Assembly (NCBI GenBank): GCA_009845505.1
Contig: VXZL01000468.1
Location: 1-7,140 of the forward strand
From: Candidatus Poribacteria bacterium
GTDB taxonomy: Bacteria; Poribacteria; WGA-4E; WGA-3G
Length of the DNA stretch: 7,140 nucleotides
Reading direction: 5' to 3'
Shown here: positions 1 to 6,163 of the stretch, piece after piece
Position numbering within the stretch: the stretch's first letter is position 1
Layout of the letters: every line of letters begins with the position of its first letter
The notes under the pieces: generated by a model
Databases searched by the model: none
The model's input: the letters and a program-made list of their open reading frames with translations, nothing else
What the model was told of the DNA's origin: nothing
Program-made: the position numbers and the translations under genes

Positions 1-8
1 GTCGGTAT

Positions 9-14
9 CATAAT
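9..14 (+). promoter_or_regulatory. Possible -10 box (CATAAT) for the WD40 gene
   Basis: CATAAT matches the sigma-70 consensus TATAAT at five of six bases and would start transcription near base 21, about 22 bases before the ATG at 43. The matching -35 would lie before the window begins, so it cannot be tested here. Confidence 0.3.
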
Positions 15-42
15 AGAACTGCCCTGAAAGTGTTGACAAACC

Positions 43-2139
43 ATGAATAGCATGAAAGAAAAAAAGGCACTTCTTTTCATATCCACATTACTGCTAACTT
101 CATGCGCGCTTATGAGCACCGCCTTTGCACAATATCCCGCGCCTACCCAACTCAGTCTACCTCCAGGTGCCAAAGCCCGTCTCGGTAAGGGTACGATAAC
201 AGAAATCGCTTATGCACCAGATGGCAATGTATTCGCCGTAGCCACCAGCGCAGGGGTATGGCTGTATGACACTGAAACATATCAAGAACAGGCATTCCTC
301 ACAGGACAGAGAGACGAAGCCGCGAGTATAACGTGGAGTGGAGATGGCACGCTACTCGCCAGTGCAAGCGCCGACGGGATCCGTTTGTGGGATGTCTCAA
401 CGGCTACGCTCAAAATCAACTTGACTGAACATCACGGCGAACACATGATACCCGATCTTGTCGCACTCAGCACGGACGGTACGCTTCTCGTGAGCTCGGA
501 TTTCCACGAGATTCGCCTATGGGATGTCAAAACTGCCACATTGAAAGCAACCTTTAAAGCACCACGACATAGAGAGAAGGTGGGAAGCATATCTTTGAGC
601 GGGGATGCAAGACTACTTGCCAGTGGCAGTTGGCACGAAGACACGATAGAGATATGGGATGTCAAAACTGCCACACTGAAAGCAACCCTCCCAGGATTCG
701 GTCCCGGCGAGAAATGCGTATCGCTAAACCCAGACGGCACACGCCTTGCCGCAGGTGGCATCGCAGAGATCGGCAGCAAATACGCATGGTTTTTATGGGA
801 TGTCGAAAATGCTACCCAAATAGCAACACTTGGAGGAGATGAGATACCAGAAGGAGGTTACTCAAGATCACCTGTTAGCAGTATCTCATGGAGTCAGGAT
901 GGGAGAGTACTTGCCGTTGGATATTCCGACGGAATCGTCCGTTTGTGGAACATGACAGACGTTATACCTACGCTCAAAAACATTTTTAGAGCAAATACAG
1001 AAGGGATCACGAGTCTCTCGTGGAGCCCGGATGGCACACACCTTGCCACTGGCGGCTCGGATGTCCGTTTCTGGCAACTCCAAAACATTACCCTTAAAAC
1101 GACTCTCATAGGCTATACTGGCAGTGTTACGAGTGTATCGTTGAGTGCGGATGGCAAACGCCTCGCAAGTGCGATTTGGACAGATACGCTACATTTATGG
1201 GATGTCACAACGGCTACACACATCGCAACTTTGAGAACCACACCGACACACTCGTGGAAGCATGTCATTGAGAGTGTGGCGTTAAACCCAGAAGGCACGC
1301 TGATCGCTACAGGCCAGGCGGATGGACTACGGTTATGGGATGTCAAAAGTACAAAGGAAATCGGATTGCTCACGGAAAAAATATCGGACAGAAGTCCATC
1401 AGGAAGGAGAATTAGCAGCGTCTCGTGGAGTGCAGATGGCACACACCTCGCCAGTGGAAGTGAGCACGGCACAGTGCGTTTATGGGATTTTACAAACACT
1501 ACGCCTACACTTAAAGCAACCCTTATCGGGCATAGAGAGGAAGTCCATAGTGTCGCTTTGAACGCGGATGGCACACGCCTTGCAAGTGCCAGTGAGGGCA
1601 GCCATGCCTTGCGTTTACGGGACATGGAAAACGGAACAGGAAAAGTAATTTTCTCAGAATCACTACGTGGTGACCATGTTCATAGTATATCGTTGAATGC
1701 GGACGGAACACTCCTTGCCAGTACAAGTTGGAGTAACGAGACGTTTTTATGGGACCTCCCACGTGTTAACCCCAAGCCAATCTTTACAGGTATTTCAAGT
1801 AATTGTGTAGCGTTCAACTCAGATGGAACGCTCCTTGCCAGCGGAGATGTGTACGGAAAGGTGAGTTTATGGGAGGTCCCAACGCTTACGGCTGTACCGA
1901 AAACACCTTTCAGAAAAAATAAAACTTTACCTATCTCCGTTATATCCGAAGCCTTCGTTAAAGTCTCCGTTATATTGAAATTAATCGATGCACATAAAGC
2001 GACCTTCACAGGACACGCGGATAGGATAAGGGGCCTATCGTGGAGTACAGATGGGAGGATACTTGCCAGTGGGAGTGCGGACGGCACGGTGCTGCTGTGG
2101 GACATAAACGCCCTTCAACATCCAAAAACTGATAACTGA
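43..2139 (+). CDS. Exported protein with 14 WD40 repeats (two predicted beta-propellers)
   Basis: A 698-residue protein made almost wholly of WD40 blades, a fold that acts as a protein-binding scaffold; the partner is unknown. The blade cores (x-DG and variants) lie near residues 59, 100, 144, 187, 230, 285, 329, 369, 416, 464, 508, 552, 593 and 669. Each is followed by an LWD-like end (LYD 74, LWD 115 to LWD 685). Fourteen blades fit two seven-bladed propellers. The N-terminus (residues 1-29) is an export signal with two possible endings: a lipobox LTSC at 18-21 (lipoprotein) or a signal peptidase I site AFA|Q at 27-30. About 32 extra residues sit between blades 13 and 14 (roughly 615-650). 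Blade 11 has LRD in place of LWD. The ATG at 43 has no clear Shine-Dalgarno; ATG 52 is an alternative. No kinase, caspase or other effector domain is fused to it. Family certain, role unknown. Confidence 0.93.
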   Translation: MNSMKEKKALLFISTLLLTSCALMSTAFAQYPAPTQLSLPPGAKARLGKGTITEIAYAPDGNVFAVATSAGVWLYDTETYQEQAFLTGQRDEAASITWSGDGTLLASASADGIRLWDVSTATLKINLTEHHGEHMIPDLVALSTDGTLLVSSDFHEIRLWDVKTATLKATFKAPRHREKVGSISLSGDARLLASGSWHEDTIEIWDVKTATLKATLPGFGPGEKCVSLNPDGTRLAAGGIAEIGSKYAWFLWDVENATQIATLGGDEIPEGGYSRSPVSSISWSQDGRVLAVGYSDGIVRLWNMTDVIPTLKNIFRANTEGITSLSWSPDGTHLATGGSDVRFWQLQNITLKTTLIGYTGSVTSVSLSADGKRLASAIWTDTLHLWDVTTATHIATLRTTPTHSWKHVIESVALNPEGTLIATGQADGLRLWDVKSTKEIGLLTEKISDRSPSGRRISSVSWSADGTHLASGSEHGTVRLWDFTNTTPTLKATLIGHREEVHSVALNADGTRLASASEGSHALRLRDMENGTGKVIFSESLRGDHVHSISLNADGTLLASTSWSNETFLWDLPRVNPKPIFTGISSNCVAFNSDGTLLASGDVYGKVSLWEVPTLTAVPKTPFRKNKTLPISVISEAFVKVSVILKLIDAHKATFTGHADRIRGLSWSTDGRILASGSADGTVLLWDINALQHPKTDN
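520..687 (+). repeat. Near-identical 33-base copies inside the WD40 gene
   Basis: Bases 520-552 and 655-687 match at 32 of 33 positions (T541 versus C676). Both encode the end of one blade and the start of the next linker (WDVKTATLKAT). The copies are 135 bases, or 45 codons, apart: one blade length. Other blades encode similar residues with more divergent codons, which suggests recent duplication or gene conversion between blades 3 and 4. Confidence 0.85.
1934..1975 (+). repeat. In-frame 12-base direct repeat in the blade 13-14 insertion
   Basis: TCTCCGTTATAT occurs at 1934-1945 and again at 1964-1975, exactly 30 bases (ten codons) apart. It encodes SVI-type segments (ISVIS at residues 631-635, VSVIL at 641-645). 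It lies within the roughly 32-residue insertion that separates the last two WD40 blades. Confidence 0.8.
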
Positions 2140-2140
2140 T

Positions 2141-3286
2141 TTACCAATCAGCGACACTGCCATCTGTATCGTAATAGTATTCGCCGCCTAACTCCTCCGT
2201 ATAGGTGTCAAGCGTCTGTTCAGCCTCTTGCGTGTTAATCTCAAACCCAAGTCCCGGTTTTGTCGGCAATTCGATGTGACCATCTGTAACCTGCCACTCC
2301 TCAGTAAACAAACCGTCGCCCAAACCGGCATCAATTTGCTCTTGAATTAGGAAATTCGGCACAACCGCATCAACATGAAGGGAGGCAGAAAAAGCAACCG
2401 GTCCAATAGCGCAATGCGGTGCAATGTGCATATAGTAAACCTCCGCCATGTTCGCAATTTTCTTGAGTTCCGTAATACCACCAGCGTGAGAGGTATCGGG
2501 TTGTAAGTAAGCGACCACCTGTTTCTCAAAAATCTCGCGGAACCCCCAACGCGTCAGCAGGCGTTCACCCGTCGCAATCGGAAACGGCACATGGTCAGAA
2601 ATCAGTTTCAGCGCATCTACATTCTCTTGCGGAATCGGTTCCTCAACGAACATCGGACGCATGCCTTTAAGTTCATGACAAATTTCAATAGCGAGCGCAG
2701 GGGTCATCTTACCGTGAAAATCAAACGCAAGTTCGACATCCGGTCCCACCCACTCGCGCATGAGATACGCACGTTCTACAAATTCGTCAATAACGGCGGG
2801 AGGTTCATGTCCACGCCACTTGCCACCGGGACCTGTCTTAAATGCCGTGTAGCCACCTTTTTCTTGTAAGAATTCAAGACGCGCTTTCGCAGCAGCTTTG
2901 CCTTCGTCTGTTAAACTCCCGATGCCCCAATGTGCATAAACGCGGATGCGGTCGCGCACAGCACCGCCCAACAATTGATAGGTAGGGACATCGTGGTATT
3001 TACCAGCAATGTCCCACAATGCCTGATCAATACCGGACAAAGCAGACATGAGGATGTTTCCACCTCGGAAGAAAGCCGAGCGATAGACGTGCTGCCAATG
3101 ATGCTCAATCCGTAGCGGATCTTTACCGATAAAATAATCAGCGAGCTCCTCAACAGCCGCACAAGTACTTTTGGGTTTACCTTCAAGCGTGGTTTCACCC
3201 CAACCGATAATACCGGTATCTGTCGTAATCTTGACCAGACGCGTCCGACGACGTGGGAAGAACTGTTCAATTGTAGCAATTTTCAT
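2141..3286 (-). CDS. dgoD: D-galactonate dehydratase-like enolase superfamily enzyme
   Basis: A 381-residue mandelate racemase/enolase-superfamily protein, probably cytosolic. It would remove water from a sugar acid, D-galactonate to 2-keto-3-deoxygalactonate if it is a true DgoD. The N-terminal capping domain (about 1-115) contains RGGNILMSALSGIDQALWD. The barrel carries the Mg2+ ligands in the usual order: D189 (FDFHG), E215 (FVEEP) and E241 (GER). H191 and H291 (APHC) sit where DgoD has its two catalytic histidines, a constant offset of about six residues from the E. coli enzyme as I recall it. The C-terminus DGSVADW also resembles DgoD. I chose the ATG at 3286 (MKIATIEQ) because DgoD proteins begin MKI; the frame is open upstream to 3340, but those 18 residues look non-homologous. 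No Shine-Dalgarno precedes either start. Family near certain; exact substrate uncertain, since the superfamily has many related sugar-acid dehydratases. Confidence 0.9.
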   Translation of the reverse strand: MKIATIEQFFPRRRTRLVKITTDTGIIGWGETTLEGKPKSTCAAVEELADYFIGKDPLRIEHHWQHVYRSAFFRGGNILMSALSGIDQALWDIAGKYHDVPTYQLLGGAVRDRIRVYAHWGIGSLTDEGKAAAKARLEFLQEKGGYTAFKTGPGGKWRGHEPPAVIDEFVERAYLMREWVGPDVELAFDFHGKMTPALAIEICHELKGMRPMFVEEPIPQENVDALKLISDHVPFPIATGERLLTRWGFREIFEKQVVAYLQPDTSHAGGITELKKIANMAEVYYMHIAPHCAIGPVAFSASLHVDAVVPNFLIQEQIDAGLGDGLFTEEWQVTDGHIELPTKPGLGFEINTQEAEQTLDTYTEELGGEYYYDTDGSVADW

Positions 3287-3303
3287 TTTTTTTACTATGT
3301 GAT

Positions 3304-3326
3304 CCTGGGCTAAAGAAACGCCCAAG
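3304..3326 (-). other. Hairpin in the leader of the dehydratase gene
   Basis: On the minus strand CTTGGGC (3326-3320) can pair with GCCCAGG (3310-3304) around a nine-base loop: six Watson-Crick pairs and one G-U. It lies 17 bases before the ATG at 3286. It could be a leader structure or part of the repeat-rich intergenic region. There is no U-tract to make it a terminator. Confidence 0.4.
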
Positions 3327-3359
3327 CAAAACCCCTCCATTTCGTTTCGGGTAGCACGT

Positions 3360-3392
3360 AGGTTGGGTTGAAACGCAGTTGAAACCCAACTT
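3360..3392. repeat. REP-like inverted repeat (GTTGGGTT ... AACCCAAC)
   Basis: GTTGGGTT (3362-3369) pairs with AACCCAAC (3383-3390); the stem extends through a G-T and an A-T pair to 3360 and 3392, giving about ten pairs. The 13-base loop contains a small inner stem (AAC 3372-3374 / GTT 3378-3380). It follows GTAGCACGTA. The layout 'GTAGG-TTGGGTT - variable loop - AACCCAAC' resembles dispersed palindromic repeats found in many bacterial genomes, so this is probably one copy of a repeat family. With one copy in the window the dispersal cannot be shown. Confidence 0.6.
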
Positions 3393-3399
3393 CACACAT

Positions 3400-3449
3400 C
3401 AGTCAGTAAAAAGGAGTCCGAGAATCCTAACATCTCTTGTGACTGACTG
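3400..3449. repeat. Inverted repeat flanking a 34-base spacer
   Basis: CAGTCAGT at 3400-3407 is the perfect reverse complement of ACTGACTG at 3442-3449. The spacer contains AAGGAG (3411-3416) with no start codon at a useful distance. The right arm runs into the heptamer repeat that follows, so the two may form one composite intergenic element. Confidence 0.5.
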
Positions 3450-3468
3450 CTGACTGCTGACTGCTGAC
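3448..3468 (+). repeat. Tandem heptamer (TGCTGAC)x3
   Basis: Three exact head-to-tail copies of TGCTGAC lie at 3448-3454, 3455-3461 and 3462-3468, preceded by a degenerate copy GACTGAC at 3441-3447. The array ends ten bases before the sulfatase Shine-Dalgarno. It could vary in copy number by slippage. Confidence 0.85.
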
Positions 3469-3488
3469 AACTATTATAGGAGAAAACT

Positions 3489-4826
3489 ATGTCTTCACGC
3501 CCCAATATTCTTTTCATGATTGCCGACGACCACCGATGGGACGCCATCGGCGGTATGGGCGACCCGACTGTGAAAACACCGCCCCGCGATTCACTGATGG
3601 CACGTGGTACGACTTTCCGTCAAACACACATCATGGGTTCTCTCGTCGGTGCCGTCTGTGTTCCGAGCCGTGCCGCCGTTCTTACCAGCGCGAACCTGTT
3701 CCGTAGCGGGGGCAACCAAATTAATCGAGATTTAGCAGTCTGGCCAGAAGTGATGCGCGAGGCGGGGTATCACACATTCTTTTCCGGCAAGTGGCATAAC
3801 GATCGACAGACGTTCACGAACAGCTTTGATGAGGGTGCAAAAATATTCTTCGGCGGCATGAGCGACCAATATAAAGTACCAGTCTTCGATTTCGATCCAA
3901 CAGGAAAATATCCGAATGATGCCAAATACATCGGAGAAAAGTTTTCTACAGAACTCTTTACAGACGCCGCTGTGCAATTCATAGAAAACTACAACCAAAC
4001 GGATCCATTCTTTCTTTATCTCTCCTTCACTTCACCACACGATCCGAGGACTGCACCCGGAGAATACGCGACGAGGTATCCACCAGAGGATATACCTGTC
4101 CCAGAAAACTTCGTCCCCGAACATCCATTCGATAACGGGGAAATGCGTATCCGAGATGAAGTGTTAGCACCCTTCCCGCGCACCCCCGAAATAGTCCAAC
4201 AACACATCGCCGACTATTACGGGATGATTACACACATGGACGCTGAAATGGGACGCGTGCTAAGAACCCTCGAAGCCAAAGGACATCTCAACAACACAAT
4301 CGTCATCTACACTGCCGACCACGGACTCGCCGTCGGGCAACACGGACTGTTAGGCAAACAAAATCTTTATAACCACAGCATCCGCGTTCCATCAATATTC
4401 GCTGGCCCCGGAGTTCCCGAGGGCGTAACTGTGGATGCTTTAACCTATCTGTACGACGTATTCCCTACTGTTTGCGATCTCACGGATGTCACATGTCCAA
4501 ACACAACCGAAGGGTCTAACTTAGTGCCGTTGATGAGAGGTGATATAGAACAGGTAAGAGCCACAGTCTTCGCGGCGTATAAAGACATTCACCGCACCAT
4601 CAGCAACGGACACTGGAAACTTATCCGTTACTATGTGTCTGAGGAAACGGGTACTGGCACGAATTGTATCCAACTTTTCGACCTGGAGCAAGACCCGTGC
4701 GAGACAACCAACCTTGCAGATATGCCCGAACACGCTGATCGGATCCGTTCACTCGCTGCAGATATGAAAATGTGGCAAATTGAAACGGACGACTTCATGA
4801 AGGATATACCGGTACTATTAGAATAG
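3489..4826 (+). CDS. Cysteine-type sulfatase (arylsulfatase family), predicted cytoplasmic
   Basis: A 445-residue sulfatase that hydrolyses a sulfate ester or sulfamate. The signature CVPSR at residues 57-61 places C57 for conversion to formylglycine by a separate maturase not present in this window. Other active-site residues are visible: D13-D14 (IADDH) for metal binding, the second signature from G93 to H103 (GYHTFFSGKWH, with K101 and H103), H184 in TSPHD, D277-H278 (TADHG) and K290 (GKQNLYNHS). The length is usual for the family. AGGAG at 3478-3482 lies six bases before the ATG, and an in-frame TAG at 3477-3479 rules out an upstream start, so the lack of a signal peptide is real for this frame. 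The usual 'TPN.D.LA' segment reads TPPRDSLMARG. It is divergent from the dehydratase and convergent with the glycerate kinase. Substrate not readable from sequence; sulfated sugars and choline sulfate are options. Confidence 0.95.
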   Translation: MSSRPNILFMIADDHRWDAIGGMGDPTVKTPPRDSLMARGTTFRQTHIMGSLVGAVCVPSRAAVLTSANLFRSGGNQINRDLAVWPEVMREAGYHTFFSGKWHNDRQTFTNSFDEGAKIFFGGMSDQYKVPVFDFDPTGKYPNDAKYIGEKFSTELFTDAAVQFIENYNQTDPFFLYLSFTSPHDPRTAPGEYATRYPPEDIPVPENFVPEHPFDNGEMRIRDEVLAPFPRTPEIVQQHIADYYGMITHMDAEMGRVLRTLEAKGHLNNTIVIYTADHGLAVGQHGLLGKQNLYNHSIRVPSIFAGPGVPEGVTVDALTYLYDVFPTVCDLTDVTCPNTTEGSNLVPLMRGDIEQVRATVFAAYKDIHRTISNGHWKLIRYYVSEETGTGTNCIQLFDLEQDPCETTNLADMPEHADRIRSLAADMKMWQIETDDFMKDIPVLLE

Positions 4827-4828
4827 TA

Positions 4829-4878
4829 GGCACACGCCCGGGGAATGCCATAAGGCATTCATACCGTTGATTTGTGCC
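4829..4878. repeat. Nested inverted repeat after the sulfatase
   Basis: The inner stem GAATGCC (4843-4849) / GGCATTC (4854-4860) is perfect, with an ATAA loop. Outer arms GGCACA (4829-4834) and TGTGCC (4873-4878) are also complementary, giving a cruciform-like element just three bases past the sulfatase stop. There is no T-run right after either stem, so it is more like a REP-type repeat or an mRNA-end stabiliser than a classical terminator. Confidence 0.55.
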
Positions 4879-4885
4879 CTAACCC

Positions 4886-4940
4886 ATTGGAAGATTAGAA
4901 GAGTCTGTCTTCTTTTCTTCCATCCTTCCATCCTTCTAAT
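4886..4940. terminator. Candidate bidirectional terminator with two competing hairpins
   Basis: TGGAAGA (4888-4894) pairs with TCTTCCA (4916-4922), and AGAAGA (4897-4902) with TCTTCT (4908-4913), separated by a 2x2 mismatch and closed by a five-base loop. ATTAGAAG (4894-4901) can instead pair perfectly with CTTCTAAT (4933-4940), so the two folds exclude each other. A tandem CCATCCTT (4920-4927, 4928-4935) lies between. The site is between the convergent sulfatase and glycerate kinase stops, where a shared terminator is expected. The pyrimidine tract is mixed C/T, so intrinsic strength is doubtful. Confidence 0.45.
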
Positions 4941-4959
4941 GTTTAGATGAACTTGGATC

Positions 4960-6108
4960 TTAGCCTTTCAATCCGTACTGCCCAATGGCAATCAACCGTG
5001 CTGCCTGTTCTGCCGTGTCCGCGATTAACCGCGTCGCATCTTCAACAGCAACCTCAAGAGACATCGGTTCTTGGACGATACCTAACATCGCATCAATACC
5101 GGCTTCGTAAACAGCTTCAGCACCCTCAGCGATGCCACCAGCAATTGCAATGACAGGGATATTGTATGCTTTCGCTACCTTTGCAACACCAACAGGTGTT
5201 TTGCCAAACGCCGTCTGAAAGTCCAATTGCCCCTCACCTGTAAAAACGAGAGAAGCACCTTCCATGCGTTTTTCGAGTTTAACGGCATCAATCATAATAT
5301 CAACGCCGAGTTTCAATTCCGCGTTGAGAAACGCCATGAGCCCCGCGCCCAACCCACCAGCAGCACCTGCACCGGGGATGTTATTAAAGGATATCCCAAG
5401 CGTCTCGGTTAAAACCTTGTCAAAATGTCCGAGACATTCATCTAAGGTTTCAATCATTTCAGGGGTGGCACCTTTCTGTGGTCCATAGACGTGTGAAGCA
5501 CCCTCTGGACCCGTCAATGGGTTGTTCACATCGCAAGCAACAACCGTCTCGGTTTCAGCAATAGCCGGATGTAAACCCGTTATATCTATTGACCGCAATT
5601 GCCCGAGGCTCCCACCGCCGCGTGGAATCTGTTTCCCATCTGCATCCAGCGAGCAGACACCAAGTGCCTCCGCCATTCCGACCCCACCATCGTTCGTCGC
5701 GCTACCACCAATACCGATAATCAAACGTCTGCACCCCGCTTCTAAAGCAGCGTGGATAAGTTGCCCGGTACCATAAGTAGTCGTGCGAAGCGGATCCCGT
5801 TCCTGCGGATTAACAAGCGTGAGACCGGAGGCGGATGCCATCTCAATAACAGCCGTCTCCCCATCTGCAAGGATACCAAATTTCGCCTCGACCTCGTTTC
5901 CGAGTGGCGCAAGCACACGACGCGTTTGAATGTGACCACCCGTTGCATCAACGAGGGATTGCACAGTCCCTTCGCCGCCATCCGCCATCGGCACTTTTTC
6001 AATAACAGCCTCTGGAAATACGCGACGGATCCCTTGCTCAATCGCACGCGCAGCTTCAAGAGCACTGACACTCCCTTTAAATGAATCAGGTGCAACTACA
6101 ATTTTCAT
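4960..6108 (-). CDS. garK: Glycerate 2-kinase (GarK/GlxK family)
   Basis: A 382-residue cytosolic kinase that phosphorylates D-glycerate with ATP, giving 2-phosphoglycerate in this family; it feeds glycerate from sugar-acid or glyoxylate breakdown into lower glycolysis. Motifs along the chain: VVAPDSFKGS (4-13), MADGGEGT (41-48), GIGGSATNDGG (132-142), ACDVNNPLTGP (191-201), YGPQKGA (208-214), GAGAAGGLGAG (246-256), TGEGQLD (290-296) and GKTPVGVAK (302-310). Length and motif order fit full-length members. I chose the ATG at 6108 (MKIVVAPDSFKG) because the family begins there; the frame is open to 6174, but those 22 residues look unrelated and the predicted promoter lies inside them. No Shine-Dalgarno precedes the ATG. 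GarK and GlxK cannot be told apart from sequence alone, so the symbol is provisional. The gene stands alone, divergent from the LamG gene. Confidence 0.95.
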   Translation of the reverse strand: MKIVVAPDSFKGSVSALEAARAIEQGIRRVFPEAVIEKVPMADGGEGTVQSLVDATGGHIQTRRVLAPLGNEVEAKFGILADGETAVIEMASASGLTLVNPQERDPLRTTTYGTGQLIHAALEAGCRRLIIGIGGSATNDGGVGMAEALGVCSLDADGKQIPRGGGSLGQLRSIDITGLHPAIAETETVVACDVNNPLTGPEGASHVYGPQKGATPEMIETLDECLGHFDKVLTETLGISFNNIPGAGAAGGLGAGLMAFLNAELKLGVDIMIDAVKLEKRMEGASLVFTGEGQLDFQTAFGKTPVGVAKVAKAYNIPVIAIAGGIAEGAEAVYEAGIDAMLGIVQEPMSLEVAVEDATRLIADTAEQAARLIAIGQYGLKG

Positions 6109-6115
6109 GACGGAT

Positions 6116-6144
6116 AATTTATCACAAGCCTCACAACTTGTCAA
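6116..6144 (-). promoter_or_regulatory. Sigma-70-type promoter for glycerate kinase, predicting a leaderless mRNA
   Basis: On the minus strand a perfect -35 TTGACA lies at 6144-6139, then a 17-base spacer, then TAAATT at 6121-6116 (four of six bases of TATAAT) with an extended -10 TG at 6124-6123. A start six to eight bases on falls at 6110-6108, on or next to the ATG at 6108. This agrees with the missing Shine-Dalgarno. The -35 sits inside a 13-base palindrome AACTTGTCAAGTT (6135-6147), a possible operator. Confidence 0.6.
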
Positions 6145-6163
6145 GTTCCTACCGAAAAATTGC

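Noticed and set aside
33..38. Perfect TTGACA just before the WD40 start, suggesting a -35 box
   Set aside because: It lies four bases before the ATG at 43, so the promoter would start transcription inside the gene.
432..2105. Long minus-strand open frames (432-779, 1113-1625, 1680-2105) with a recurring 'ARxVPSxL' pattern, looking like a repeat protein
   Set aside because: They lie antisense to the WD40 gene and the pattern is the reverse complement of the conserved 'ADGTxLAS' blade core; they have no ribosome sites and break between blades.
3287..3340. Longer dehydratase starting at ATG 3340
   Set aside because: The 18 added residues do not resemble the DgoD N-terminus, which begins at MKI, and no ribosome site precedes 3340.
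3441..3468. Short repeat array as a CRISPR
   Set aside because: The units are seven bases, contiguous and without spacers; no cas gene is present.
3450..3477. CTGACT / TATTAT as a sulfatase promoter arising from the heptamer array
   Set aside because: The -10 abuts the ribosome site at 3478-3482, so the transcript would begin after or within it and lose it. A promoter further upstream is more likely.
5522..6084. Plus-strand open frames inside the glycerate kinase gene (5522-5776, 5752-6084)
   Set aside because: They are antisense to a clearly conserved enzyme, have no ribosome sites, and show no recognisable domain.
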